Of a DNA stretch of 12,812 nt, positions 1 to 6,108 are shown piece after piece; positions within the stretch are counted from its first letter, which is position 1; each line of letters begins with the position of its first letter. Below the pieces are notes generated by a model, which did not search any database, was not told where the DNA came from, and worked only from the letters and a program-made list of their open reading frames with translations. Source of the DNA: an uncultured Sphingobium sp. (lineage in GTDB: Bacteria > Pseudomonadota > Alphaproteobacteria > Sphingomonadales > Sphingomonadaceae); NCBI GenBank assembly GCA_946885845.1, contig CAMPHJ010000052.1:1-12812 (forward strand), in the 5' to 3' direction. A program made the translations under genes and the position numbers.

Positions 1-1
1 C

Positions 2-1453
2 TCACGCCGCTTGCCTTTCTCCGGCCGCCGCCTTCGCCTTGGCACGTAGATAGCGGTGCATATGCTCGGTCACGTCGCGGCCATCGCGGATCGCCCATAC
101 GACCAGCGAAGCGCCACGCACGATGTCGCCAGCGGCGAAAACGCCATCCATGCTGGTCATCATCGTCTTGTGATCGACGCGCAGCGTGCCCCAACGGGTG
201 ATCGACAGGTCTTCCGCGCCGAACATCTTGGGCAGTTCTTCCGGGTCATAGCCCAGGGCTTTGATGACAAGGTCGGCGTCCAGCGAATATTCGGTGCCCG
301 GATCGGCCTCAGGCGCACGGCGACCTGATGCGTCGGGCTGGCCCAGACGCATCTTCGTTACTTTGACGCCTGTCACATGTTCTGTGCCTTCAAAGGCGAT
401 CGGAGCAGACAGCCAGACGAACTCGACGCCTTCTTCCTCGGCGTTCTGCACTTCGCGTTGCGATCCCGGCATATTTTCCCGGTCGCGGCGATAGAGGCAC
501 TTCACCGAAGTCGCGCCCTGACGGATGGCGGTGCGGACGCAGTCCATCGCCGTGTCGCCGCCGCCGATGACGACGACCTTCTTGCCATTGGCATGCAGCG
601 TGCCGTCCTCATGTTCGGGCACGAGGTCGCCGAACCCGGCCTTGTTGGAAGCGGTGAGGAAGTCGAGCGCCTTGACGATGCCCGGCGCGCCGACACCCGG
701 CGCCTTGATATCGCGCGGCTTATAGACGCCGGTGGCGATCAGGATGGCGTCATGGCGTTCGCGCAATTCTTCCATCGTTGCGTCGCGGCCGACCTCAAAC
801 CCTTCATGGAAGATGATGCCGCCGTCCTTCAACCGCTGGACGCGGCGCATGACGACATCCTTTTCCAGCTTGAAGCCGGGAATGCCGTAGGTCAGCAGTC
901 CACCCGCCCGGTCGTGCCGGTCGTAAACATGCACTTCATAGCCCGCGACGCGCAGATATTCGGCGGTCGTCAGGCCCGCTGGCCCAGCGCCGATGACGCC
1001 GACCGACTGGCCCAGCGCCTTTCCGGGCACCAGCGGTTCAACCCAGCCTTCTTTCCAGGCTGTGTCGGTGATGAATTTTTCCACGCTGCCGATGGTCACC
1101 GCGCCGTGGCCCGAAAATTCGATCACGCAATTGCCTTCGCACAGACGATCCTGTGGGCAGATGCGGCCGCAGATTTCCGGCATGGTGCTGGTCAGATTGC
1201 TGAGTTCATAAGCCTCCCGTAGCCGTCCTTCCGCCGTCAGGCGCAGCCAGTCGGGAATATGGTTGTGCAGCGGGCAATGGGTCGAACAATAGGGCACGCC
1301 GCATTGCGAACAGCGCGCGGCCTGTTCTTCCGCCCTTTCGAGCAGGAAGCTGCGGCTGATTTCGAGAAAATCATCGGCGCGATCATCGGCCGAACGCTTC
1401 TCGGGATAGGCTTGGCCCGTTCCCACGAATTTCAGCATCGGAGTGTCAGCCAT
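2..1453 (-). CDS. gltD: Glutamate synthase (NADPH) small subunit GltD
   Basis: This is the small subunit of NADPH-dependent glutamate synthase, which takes electrons from NADPH through FAD and Fe-S clusters to the large subunit GltB, making glutamate from glutamine and 2-oxoglutarate in the cytoplasm. The 483-residue protein has an N-terminal Fe-S region with two four-cysteine groups (C48, C51, C56, C60 and C95, C99, C105, C109), an FAD-binding GAGPAG (155-160), an NADPH-binding VIGGGD (295-300) and a C-terminal FAAGD (439-443). Length and motif order are normal for the family. I chose the ATG at 1453 because AGGA lies about 8 nt upstream and the protein then begins MADTPMLKF; a longer frame to 1489 has no such support. 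The gene is complete, with its TGA at 2-4. gltB is not directly upstream, since uppP is there, so it may lie beyond the left edge. An inverted repeat at 1526-1550 may regulate the gene. Confidence 0.95.
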   Translation of the reverse strand: MADTPMLKFVGTGQAYPEKRSADDRADDFLEISRSFLLERAEEQAARCSQCGVPYCSTHCPLHNHIPDWLRLTAEGRLREAYELSNLTSTMPEICGRICPQDRLCEGNCVIEFSGHGAVTIGSVEKFITDTAWKEGWVEPLVPGKALGQSVGVIGAGPAGLTTAEYLRVAGYEVHVYDRHDRAGGLLTYGIPGFKLEKDVVMRRVQRLKDGGIIFHEGFEVGRDATMEELRERHDAILIATGVYKPRDIKAPGVGAPGIVKALDFLTASNKAGFGDLVPEHEDGTLHANGKKVVVIGGGDTAMDCVRTAIRQGATSVKCLYRRDRENMPGSQREVQNAEEEGVEFVWLSAPIAFEGTEHVTGVKVTKMRLGQPDASGRRAPEADPGTEYSLDADLVIKALGYDPEELPKMFGAEDLSITRWGTLRVDHKTMMTSMDGVFAAGDIVRGASLVVWAIRDGRDVTEHMHRYLRAKAKAAAGERQAA

Positions 1454-1525
1454 GATGAGTCCTACGAAAATGAAGTCAGTGGCGCACATAGCAGAAAAAC
1501 CCGCAGAGTCACGGGGATTCTGCAG

Positions 1526-1550
1526 ATTAGGTCATAATCAGTGACCTAAT
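1526..1550 (-). promoter_or_regulatory. Candidate operator for gltD (perfect inverted repeat)
   Basis: The 9-bp arms ATTAGGTCA (1526-1534) and TGACCTAAT (1542-1550) are perfect inverted repeats with a 7-bp spacer, lying 73 bp upstream of the gltD start in a 166-bp gap. On the minus strand a possible -10 box TAAAAT (1554-1549) overlaps its upstream end; the matching -35 (ATCCCA, 1577-1572) is weak. The AT-rich arms, even spacing and position suggest a dimeric regulator site rather than a terminator. I cannot assign a regulator family. The repeat is seen directly; the function is inferred. Confidence 0.5.
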
Positions 1551-1619
1551 TTTACCGCTGATCCATGATAGTGGGATAATCCGGGTCGTTATCAAGGTTG
1601 GATAAGGTCCGTTTCGGCT

Positions 1620-2429
1620 CTATCTCCATGTGAGCCACAACAGGGCGCAGACACCGGCAATGATTCGATACCAGGCAAACGGGGCGAATCCATGTCGGGA
1701 AACCAGGCCCACAAACCAGCGGATTACCAGCAGCGCCACGATGAAGGATACTATGAAGCCCAAGGCGATGCTGCCCCAGCCGACGGTAGCAGATGTGACC
1801 TGATCGCCCTTCTTGAGGAGCTCCAGCGTACTTGCTCCCACCATCGTTGGGACCGCGAGGAAGAAGCTGAATTCAGCGGCAGTCCGCCGTTCAACGCCGA
1901 GCGCCAATGCGCCCATGATGGTGGCGCCCGACCGGCTGACCCCCGGGATCATCGATATGCACTGGATGAAGCCGATGCCGATGACCTGCACCAACGGAAT
2001 GTCCGCGATGCCATGAAAGCGCTCCGTCTTGACCATCCGTTCTATCAGCAGGATGGCCACGCCCCCGACGATCAGCGCCCAGGCGACCACCATGGGTGCG
2101 CCCAAAAGCATTTCGATATAGTCATGCACTGCCAGTCCGATCACCGCCGACGGGATGAAGGCGATCAGCAGGTTGCGCACGAAGCGCCAGCTGGCTGGTT
2201 CCTTGCCCAGCAGTCCCAGTGCTACGGCCCAGAAAGTGCGCCAATATAGCACGACCACTGCCAGGATCGCGCCCAACTGGATGATGATGTTGAACATCGC
2301 CCAGGTCGATGCGTCATAGCCCAGCAGCTCGCTGGCCAGAATAAGATGGCCGGTCGATGAAACCGGCAGGAATTCCGTCAGCCCTTCGACAATGCCCAGC
2401 AGGATTACCGTCAGATAATGCAGGTCCAT
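1620..2429 (-). CDS. uppP: Undecaprenyl-diphosphate phosphatase UppP (BacA)
   Basis: This integral inner-membrane enzyme dephosphorylates undecaprenyl diphosphate to recycle the lipid carrier for peptidoglycan and other envelope polymers; extra copies give bacitracin resistance in E. coli. The 269-residue protein has about eight hydrophobic segments. It carries both family motifs: the glutamate-rich EGLTEFLPVSSTGH (15-28; E15, E19 and H28 correspond to the catalytic region) and PGVSRSGAT (162-170, with R166). The length is typical. The ATG at 2429 has AAGGA 11 nt upstream, a slightly long spacing. The gene upstream (NDUFA9-like) ends 175 bp away, after a strong hairpin, so uppP may have its own promoter. 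It does not overlap gltD downstream and probably is not strictly co-transcribed with it. Confidence 0.96.
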   Translation of the reverse strand: MDLHYLTVILLGIVEGLTEFLPVSSTGHLILASELLGYDASTWAMFNIIIQLGAILAVVVLYWRTFWAVALGLLGKEPASWRFVRNLLIAFIPSAVIGLAVHDYIEMLLGAPMVVAWALIVGGVAILLIERMVKTERFHGIADIPLVQVIGIGFIQCISMIPGVSRSGATIMGALALGVERRTAAEFSFFLAVPTMVGASTLELLKKGDQVTSATVGWGSIALGFIVSFIVALLVIRWFVGLVSRHGFAPFAWYRIIAGVCALLWLTWR

Positions 2430-2499
2430 GGGCGTGTCTGATCCTTGGTGCTGGAAAGGAGGGTTGCCCCGGAGGCGGGGTAGCGCGAATAGCTGCCCT

Positions 2500-2527
2500 A
2501 TTGTGCAGAAGCGAAGGCCGGGCGCAA
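2500..2527 (-). promoter_or_regulatory. Weak candidate promoter for uppP
   Basis: On the minus strand TTGCGC (2527-2522) and CACAAT (2505-2500) are separated by 16 bp, about 70 bp upstream of the uppP start and downstream of the hairpin at 2551-2598. The match to a sigma-70-type promoter is partial (3/6 and 4/6). The leader that follows holds a small 5-bp stem (2467-2480). Confidence 0.25.
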
Positions 2528-2550
2528 TGTGGTTGCGCGCACGGTCGGTC

Positions 2551-2598
2551 GCGTCCGCCTGTCGCCCCGCCGAAGAAAGGCGGGGCGAGGGCGGACGC
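2551..2598 (-). terminator. Strong hairpin after the NDUFA9-like gene, no U-tract
   Basis: Two stacked 9-bp stems are perfect: GCGTCCGCC with GGCGGACGC (2551-2559/2590-2598) and CGCCCCGCC with GGCGGGGCG (2563-2571/2579-2587). They are separated by a TGT/AG internal loop and closed by a 7-nt loop. The hairpin begins 7 nt after the TGA of the upstream gene. No U-run follows on the minus strand, so it may be a 3'-end stabilising or processing hairpin, or a U-poor terminator of the kind seen in GC-rich bacteria. Confidence 0.55.
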
Positions 2599-2604
2599 CA
2601 TCGC

Positions 2605-3552
2605 TCAGGCTTTTACGCGCCCGGCAAAACGCCCGTGACGCCGATAGCGTATCAGCCAGTTTTCGGCGACCGCCTCCATGGGCGTGGCCGCAATGCCCAG
2701 TTCGGCGAGGCCCGGCGCGCTGGTGGACACAATATTGTCCTTTTGGAGCATCGCATATTGGTCGCGGGTGATGGGCGCGCCGGGCAGAAAGCCCAGCCCG
2801 GCGATGACTGAAGCGATGGATGACGGCACCGCGATCAGCGGGCGCTGGCGTCCGATGGTCTTGGCGATCCAGCGGTTCAGTTCCATCATGCTGAGCTGCT
2901 CTGGCCCGCCCAGCTCATAGGTCTTGCGGCCATGAAGGGCGGGGCAATCGATGGCGTGGACGATTGCCTGCGCGACGTCTCCGACAAAGACCGGTTGGAA
3001 CTTGGTTTCAGCCCCGATCACCGGCACGACCGGAAAGCTGCTGATCAACTGGGCAAAGCGATTGAGAAACTGATCTTCGGGTCCGAACAGGATGGACGGG
3101 CGGATGATCGTCGCCTGCGGGAAAGCGGCCATGACCGCTGCTTCGCCCGCCGCCTTTGACCGGCCATAGGCCGATGGGCTTTGCGGGTCGGCCCCGATTG
3201 CGGAGACATGGACCAGCGCCCGGACGTCGGCGTCAGCCGCCGCCTTGGCGACATTGGCCGCGCCGTCATGATGCGATCCTTCGAAATCGCCGTTCAGCAC
3301 GCCGACCAGGTTGATTACCATATCGCTGCCAGCAATGGCGTGCGCGACGCTCTGCGGCTTACGGATATCGGCGGCGACGAACTGCTTCTGGCCAAGGCCG
3401 CCCAGAGGTTGCACCCGCATTGCCGACGCCAGATCGCGCTGCGCAATGCGCACGCGAGCGCCGCGCTCCATCAATGCCTGAGCGACATGCCGACCCAGGA
3501 AGCCGCCGCCGCCAAAGACTGTAACCAGACTGTCCTTCATCGCGTGTTCCAT
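2605..3552 (-). CDS. NDUFA9-like NAD(P)-binding protein (atypical SDR)
   Basis: This is an extended or atypical short-chain dehydrogenase of the NDUFA9-like group, related to the accessory NAD(P)H-binding subunit of respiratory complex I. In bacteria its exact role is usually unproven; a part in complex I assembly or quinone-related metabolism is often suggested. The 315-residue protein has a Rossmann nucleotide motif FGGGGFLG (13-20), a VSAIG strand (116-120), a Y129-x3-K133 pair as in SDR enzymes, RPSILFGPED (151-160) and FQPVFVGDVA (185-194). The start at 3552 has AGGA 5 nt upstream; an ATG at 3540 (311 residues) is a close alternative with a weaker GGAA, and conservation starts only after it. 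The gene lies 90 bp downstream of the Mn exporter gene and is followed by a strong hairpin. I see no clear promoter of its own. Confidence 0.85.
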   Translation of the reverse strand: MEHAMKDSLVTVFGGGGFLGRHVAQALMERGARVRIAQRDLASAMRVQPLGGLGQKQFVAADIRKPQSVAHAIAGSDMVINLVGVLNGDFEGSHHDGAANVAKAAADADVRALVHVSAIGADPQSPSAYGRSKAAGEAAVMAAFPQATIIRPSILFGPEDQFLNRFAQLISSFPVVPVIGAETKFQPVFVGDVAQAIVHAIDCPALHGRKTYELGGPEQLSMMELNRWIAKTIGRQRPLIAVPSSIASVIAGLGFLPGAPITRDQYAMLQKDNIVSTSAPGLAELGIAATPMEAVAENWLIRYRRHGRFAGRVKA

Positions 3553-3601
3553 GCCTGTCCTGATTGGGGAGATGACCTTGATTTCCCCTTGCAACAGCCG
3601 C

Positions 3602-3632
3602 CGCCCGCTGACAACCGCTGCGACAGCGGGCG
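3602..3632 (-). terminator. Hairpin after the GDT1-family gene
   Basis: Perfect 9-bp arms CGCCCGCTG (3602-3610) and CAGCGGGCG (3624-3632) enclose a 13-nt loop and start about 10 nt past the TAA of the Mn exporter gene. On the minus strand no U-tract follows. Read on the plus strand a run of six T lies 6 nt beyond the stem, so it could stop antisense transcription instead. An alternative inner stem CCGCTG-CAGCGG competes with the main one. Confidence 0.45.
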
Positions 3633-3642
3633 CGTTCCTTTT

Positions 3643-4221
3643 TTAGCCCATCCAGCCCTGAAGATCTGCGATCATCCATAGGCCCAGCCCAAGGAACAGC
3701 AGCGCCGCAGCGACCTGAAGCGCCCGCATCGGCACTTTTTTCGCTAGCGCCTCGCCAAACAGCACCGCGGGGACGTTGGCGATCATCATGCCCAATGTCG
3801 TCCCGGCTGTAACCGCGAACAGATTTTCAAACTGCGCGCCCAGCGCCACAGTGGCGATCTGGGTCTTGTCGCCCATTTCGACCAGAAAAAACGCAACCAG
3901 CGTGGTGACGAACACACCTGCCCCGCCGGGAGCCTTGAGCGGTTCATCCGCATCGAAGGTATCGGGGATCAAGGTCCAGCCCGCCATCAGGACGAAACTC
4001 GCCGCGACTGCATAGCGAAACCACTGCTGGTCCAGCACATCCGCGACGGAGTGGCCGACGAGGGCGGCGAGGAAATGATTGGCAAGCGTCGCCACCAATA
4101 TGCCCAGGATGATCGGGAGCGGACGACGAAAGCGGGTGGCGAGCAGCATCGCCAGCAACTGCGTCTTGTCGCCCATTTCAGCGAGCGCGACGAGGGCCGT
4201 GGAGGTAGTCAGGGCTTCCAT
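3643..4221 (-). CDS. GDT1/UPF0016 (TMEM165) family Mn2+ exporter
   Basis: This is an integral inner-membrane cation transporter of the UPF0016/GDT1 family, whose bacterial members (for example MneA of Vibrio) export manganese. The 192-residue protein has six hydrophobic segments in two homologous halves, each with the signature EMGDKTQ (15-21 and 115-121), whose acidic residues are thought to bind the metal. The length is normal. I chose the ATG at 4221 because it places the first signature 14 residues in; the frame stays open upstream to 4395, but that part reads through the riboswitch and is not protein-like. GGA lies 9 nt upstream, a weak ribosome binding site consistent with translational control. 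The yybP-ykoY riboswitch directly upstream strongly supports a Mn2+ role. Substrate is inferred from family and riboswitch. Confidence 0.93.
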   Translation of the reverse strand: MEALTTSTALVALAEMGDKTQLLAMLLATRFRRPLPIILGILVATLANHFLAALVGHSVADVLDQQWFRYAVAASFVLMAGWTLIPDTFDADEPLKAPGGAGVFVTTLVAFFLVEMGDKTQIATVALGAQFENLFAVTAGTTLGMMIANVPAVLFGEALAKKVPMRALQVAAALLFLGLGLWMIADLQGWMG

Positions 4222-4230
4222 GAGCGAATA

Positions 4231-4288
4231 TCCGGGCCGGGCGATCAGTGAATGACGCAATGCCACCGCCTCTTCCCGCCCGGCCGGA
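4231..4288 (-). promoter_or_regulatory. Possible expression platform sequestering the ribosome binding site
   Basis: Between the riboswitch and the start codon, TCCGGCCGGGC (4288-4278) can pair with GCCCGGCCCGGA (4242-4231), giving 11 base pairs with one bulged C. The 3' strand contains the GGA that would serve as ribosome binding site for the ATG at 4221. This suggests that Mn2+ binding frees the site for translation. The complementarity is seen directly; the switching mechanism is inferred, and no U-tract terminator is visible. Confidence 0.45.
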
Positions 4289-4303
4289 CAAGGAAAAGTC
4301 GAT

Positions 4304-4436
4304 GCCATTGGTCTCGCCCGATGCGGACGCCGGACGATTGCCCGGTGTTTTCCACATCCCGCATGCCACGACCTCTCGGCCGAATATGTTGACATACGGC
4401 CCGCCCAATCGGACGGCTGGCTACTCCCCAGATGAC
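4304..4436 (-). ncRNA. yybP-ykoY manganese riboswitch
   Basis: The minus-strand RNA matches the yybP-ykoY Mn2+-sensing riboswitch class. Its conserved elements appear in order: GGGGAGUAGCC (4429-4419), a P2 stem near 4418-4398, GUCAACAUAUUCGG (4393-4380), a 5-bp stem capped by a GAGA tetraloop (4382-4369), a stem AUGCGG/CCGCAU (4364-4359 with 4326-4321) and the closing CGGGCGAGACC (4320-4310). The outer P1 helix forms from GUCAUCUGG (4436-4428) and CCAAUGGC (4311-4304), eight pairs with one bulged C. These aptamers sit upstream of Mn2+ exporters and usually switch expression on when Mn2+ is high. Here it is about 80 nt upstream of a GDT1-family exporter, exactly the expected partner. Confidence 0.93.
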
Positions 4437-4443
4437 GATTGGT

Positions 4444-4472
4444 CTCCTAGAGCCGAATTCGTGCGGGCGCAA
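4444..4472 (-). promoter_or_regulatory. Candidate promoter of the riboswitch-GDT1 transcript
   Basis: TTGCGC (4472-4467) and TAGGAG (4449-4444) on the minus strand are separated by 17 bp. The -10 match is poor, but a start about 7 nt downstream would put the RNA's first base close to the 5' side of the riboswitch P1 helix (4436), as expected for a riboswitch leader. Confidence 0.35.
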
Positions 4473-4494
4473 GTTGGGTCCGTTTCGTCACGCC

Positions 4495-4881
4495 TCAAGG
4501 CTCGCCATTCGACTCCTGCATCCGTCGTTCGGCGAACCATTGCTCCAGCATTTTGGCGGTGCAGCCGGAAAAGCCGTTGCTGCCGATTGCAGAACAGCTG
4601 CCCGGCAAAGTCTGCCGCTGGGCCTGCTCCATCGTCGCCACCTGGCTTCCCCAGCCGGGACCGCCGGAAGGCGCGGGCTTTTCCCTCAATTTCTTTGGAA
4701 TGCGGTAGCGCTCGGACTCCGGCTTGCGGGCGCAGACGATGATCTCGTCCCCTTCGCCCTGAGGGCAGGGGTCGTCGCCATAGACTATGAGGTTGAAAAC
4801 CTTGTTGGGCGGCTCCGCATGGGTCGGCGCGGCCAGAGGCAGCAGGAGCGCCGTCAACGCGGGGTAAGCGAGGAAACGCAT
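4495..4881 (-). CDS. Uncharacterised four-cysteine secreted protein, shorter tandem copy
   Basis: I do not recognise a characterised family; similar hypothetical proteins seem common in sphingomonads. The 128-residue protein has a clear signal peptide (MRFLAYPAL then a hydrophobic core, likely cut after THA at 20-22), so it should be periplasmic. Mature features are IVYGDDPCPQ (32-41), EIIVCARK (46-53), ERYRIP (57-62), GWG (76-78) and SCSA...GFSGC (95-107). Cysteines are at 39, 50, 96 and 107, so each pair is 11 residues apart. All four, and the surrounding motifs, recur in the next gene upstream (4968-5540), showing tandem duplication. This copy lacks that protein's charged C-terminal tail. 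The ATG at 4881 has AAGGA 10 nt upstream; a TTG at 4899 in frame has no usable site. It follows coq7 and dsbB, suggesting a disulfide-bonded envelope protein, but its function is unknown. Confidence 0.85.
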   Translation of the reverse strand: MRFLAYPALTALLLPLAAPTHAEPPNKVFNLIVYGDDPCPQGEGDEIIVCARKPESERYRIPKKLREKPAPSGGPGWGSQVATMEQAQRQTLPGSCSAIGSNGFSGCTAKMLEQWFAERRMQESNGEP

Positions 4882-4967
4882 TGGCAAAAATTCCTTCAAA
4901 TCCCCTGTCGCGCCGAAATGCCCCCTGCCGATCCCCGTGCTTGAAGCGACCCGCCCTCTGGAAGAGG

Positions 4968-5540
4968 TCAGGGCGCCGTCGTTTGCGGCGTGGGCTGTTG
5001 GCTTGCTGCGGATGCCTTCGCCTTTTCCTCGGCGATGGCGCGTGCCTCAATCTCACGGCTGTCAGCGTCGATGGTGGACAGTCGCCGTCCTCGTTCGGCT
5101 TCGACCAAATCCTTCCAGCTCGCATTGTCGGCCTGCTGCCGTTCCGCCTTGGCAAGGCGCGCCAACTGCGAAAAACATCCGGTGAAACCGCCTGGTCCGG
5201 TTGCCGAACAGCTTTCCGTGCCGGTCCGCCCGACATATTCCATTGACCTGACCCGTTCGCCCCATGCCTGGTTTGCGGGCGCATTGGGGTCACCGCGCAG
5301 CGGTTCGGGGATACGATAGCGTTCTTCCTCTCCCTTGCGTGCGCACACGACAATGTCGCTGCCTGCGCTTTGCGGACAGGCGTCATCACCATAGACGATC
5401 ACCAGATTGACCCGTTCCGATCCAGTGTTCCCAGCGGGGACGGCGGGTGCGGGTTCCTGCGATGGGCCCGCTTGCTGGGCGGACGCGGGGAGGGCGGCTG
5501 TCGCCATCAGCATCGCAGCGAAGATCCGTGTCATGTTCAT
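4968..5540 (-). CDS. Uncharacterised four-cysteine secreted protein, longer tandem copy
   Basis: This is a hypothetical periplasmic protein of 190 residues. It has a signal peptide (MTRIFAAMLMATAALPASA, likely cut after A21), a Pro/Ala/Gly-rich linker (about 24-42), and a core with IVYGDDACPQ (48-57), DIVVCARK (62-69), EERYRIP (72-78), AWGERV (92-97) and SCSATGPGGFTGC (110-122). Cysteines at 55, 66, 111 and 122 have the same C-x10-C pair spacing as the shorter paralogue downstream. The C-terminal part (about 128-182) is a charged, probably helical or coiled-coil segment rich in Glu, Ala, Lys and Arg, ending in a Gln/Thr/Pro tail. The ATG at 5540 has AGGAG 9 nt upstream, lying across the coq7 stop region; only 13 bp separate the genes, so they are very likely co-transcribed. 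No cofactor or catalytic motif is evident. Confidence 0.88.
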   Translation of the reverse strand: MNMTRIFAAMLMATAALPASAQQAGPSQEPAPAVPAGNTGSERVNLVIVYGDDACPQSAGSDIVVCARKGEEERYRIPEPLRGDPNAPANQAWGERVRSMEYVGRTGTESCSATGPGGFTGCFSQLARLAKAERQQADNASWKDLVEAERGRRLSTIDADSREIEARAIAEEKAKASAASQQPTPQTTAP

Positions 5541-5553
5541 ATCTTATGTCTCC

Positions 5554-6108
5554 TCAGATCCGCTTCGACAGCGCGATGGCGGCGCGGCAACCCAGCCGAA
5601 TGGCGCCCGACAACAGGGGGTAAGCAATCGCCTGTTCCGCGCCATGGGCGATGGCGATGTCGCGATGCTCCAGCTCCTCGGCCTGAAAATCCGCGATGGT
5701 GGCGGTAAGTTCCGGGTCGTCGGCGCCCAAACTCTCCAGCTGTTCGCCATAATGGCGGTCGATTTCCGTTTCGATGGCCGCAGTGCAGGCCATGGCCGCG
5801 CGCGGGCCGATCGCGGCGGTCACCGCGCCCAGCGCAAAACCGGCGACGTTCCAGATCGGCCGCAACGCCGTCGGTCGCACGCCCCGATCCACGATCATTG
5901 CGTCAAAGATGCGGCGGTGACGTTCCTCCTGGGCCTGCATCCCCGCGATCACGCGGGAGTCAGGATGACGGTCGCCCATCACCGCGAGCTGCCCGGCATA
6001 GATGCGCGCCGCGCCGAACTCACCCGCCTGATCCACACGCAGCATGGAACTGCGCTGCTGCGCGGTGGCCTTGCGGCCGGGGCGTGGGAAATCGCGGGGA
6101 ACGCTCAT
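5554..6108 (-). CDS. coq7: 2-polyprenyl-3-methyl-6-methoxy-1,4-benzoquinone hydroxylase (Coq7)
   Basis: Coq7 is the di-iron monooxygenase that hydroxylates 5-demethoxyubiquinone in the penultimate step of ubiquinone synthesis, at the inner membrane. It replaces the flavin enzyme UbiF in many alphaproteobacteria. The 184-residue protein has the two-fold ferritin-like pattern of carboxylate bridging ligands: E30 in RVDQAGEFGA, E61-x2-H64 in QEERH, E113 in AIETEID, and E145-x2-H148 in AEELEH. Its length matches bacterial Coq7. The ATG at 6108 overlaps the dsbB stop in an ATGA, so translation is probably coupled. The cysteine-rich unknown gene follows 13 bp later. The link to dsbB is meaningful because ubiquinone is DsbB's aerobic electron acceptor. 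Confidence 0.95.
   Translation of the reverse strand: MSVPRDFPRPGRKATAQQRSSMLRVDQAGEFGAARIYAGQLAVMGDRHPDSRVIAGMQAQEERHRRIFDAMIVDRGVRPTALRPIWNVAGFALGAVTAAIGPRAAMACTAAIETEIDRHYGEQLESLGADDPELTATIADFQAEELEHRDIAIAHGAEQAIAYPLLSGAIRLGCRAAIALSKRI

Noticed and set aside
377..1222. Plus-strand open frame of 281 codons opposite gltD
   Set aside because: Antisense shadow of gltD, whose motifs are unambiguous.
1495..1515. Small CCCG/CGGG stem followed by five T on the minus strand in the gltD leader, like an attenuator
   Set aside because: The stem has only 4 bp with an 8-nt loop, too weak to call a terminator.
2467..2480. CCCCG-GAGG-CGGGG mini hairpin in the uppP leader
   Set aside because: Five base pairs in GC-rich DNA are expected by chance and nothing around it supports a function.
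3616..3638. GGAAC followed 17-18 nt later by GGTT on the minus strand, like an alphaproteobacterial EcfG stress promoter
   Set aside because: The second element is off consensus (GGTT rather than CGTT) and the site is buried in the hairpin after the exporter gene.
4421..5392. Minus-strand frame of 323 codons running across both four-cysteine genes
   Set aside because: It is out of frame with both genes, which have signal peptides, good ribosome sites and matching motifs; its composition is Arg/Pro-rich noise and it also crosses into the riboswitch.
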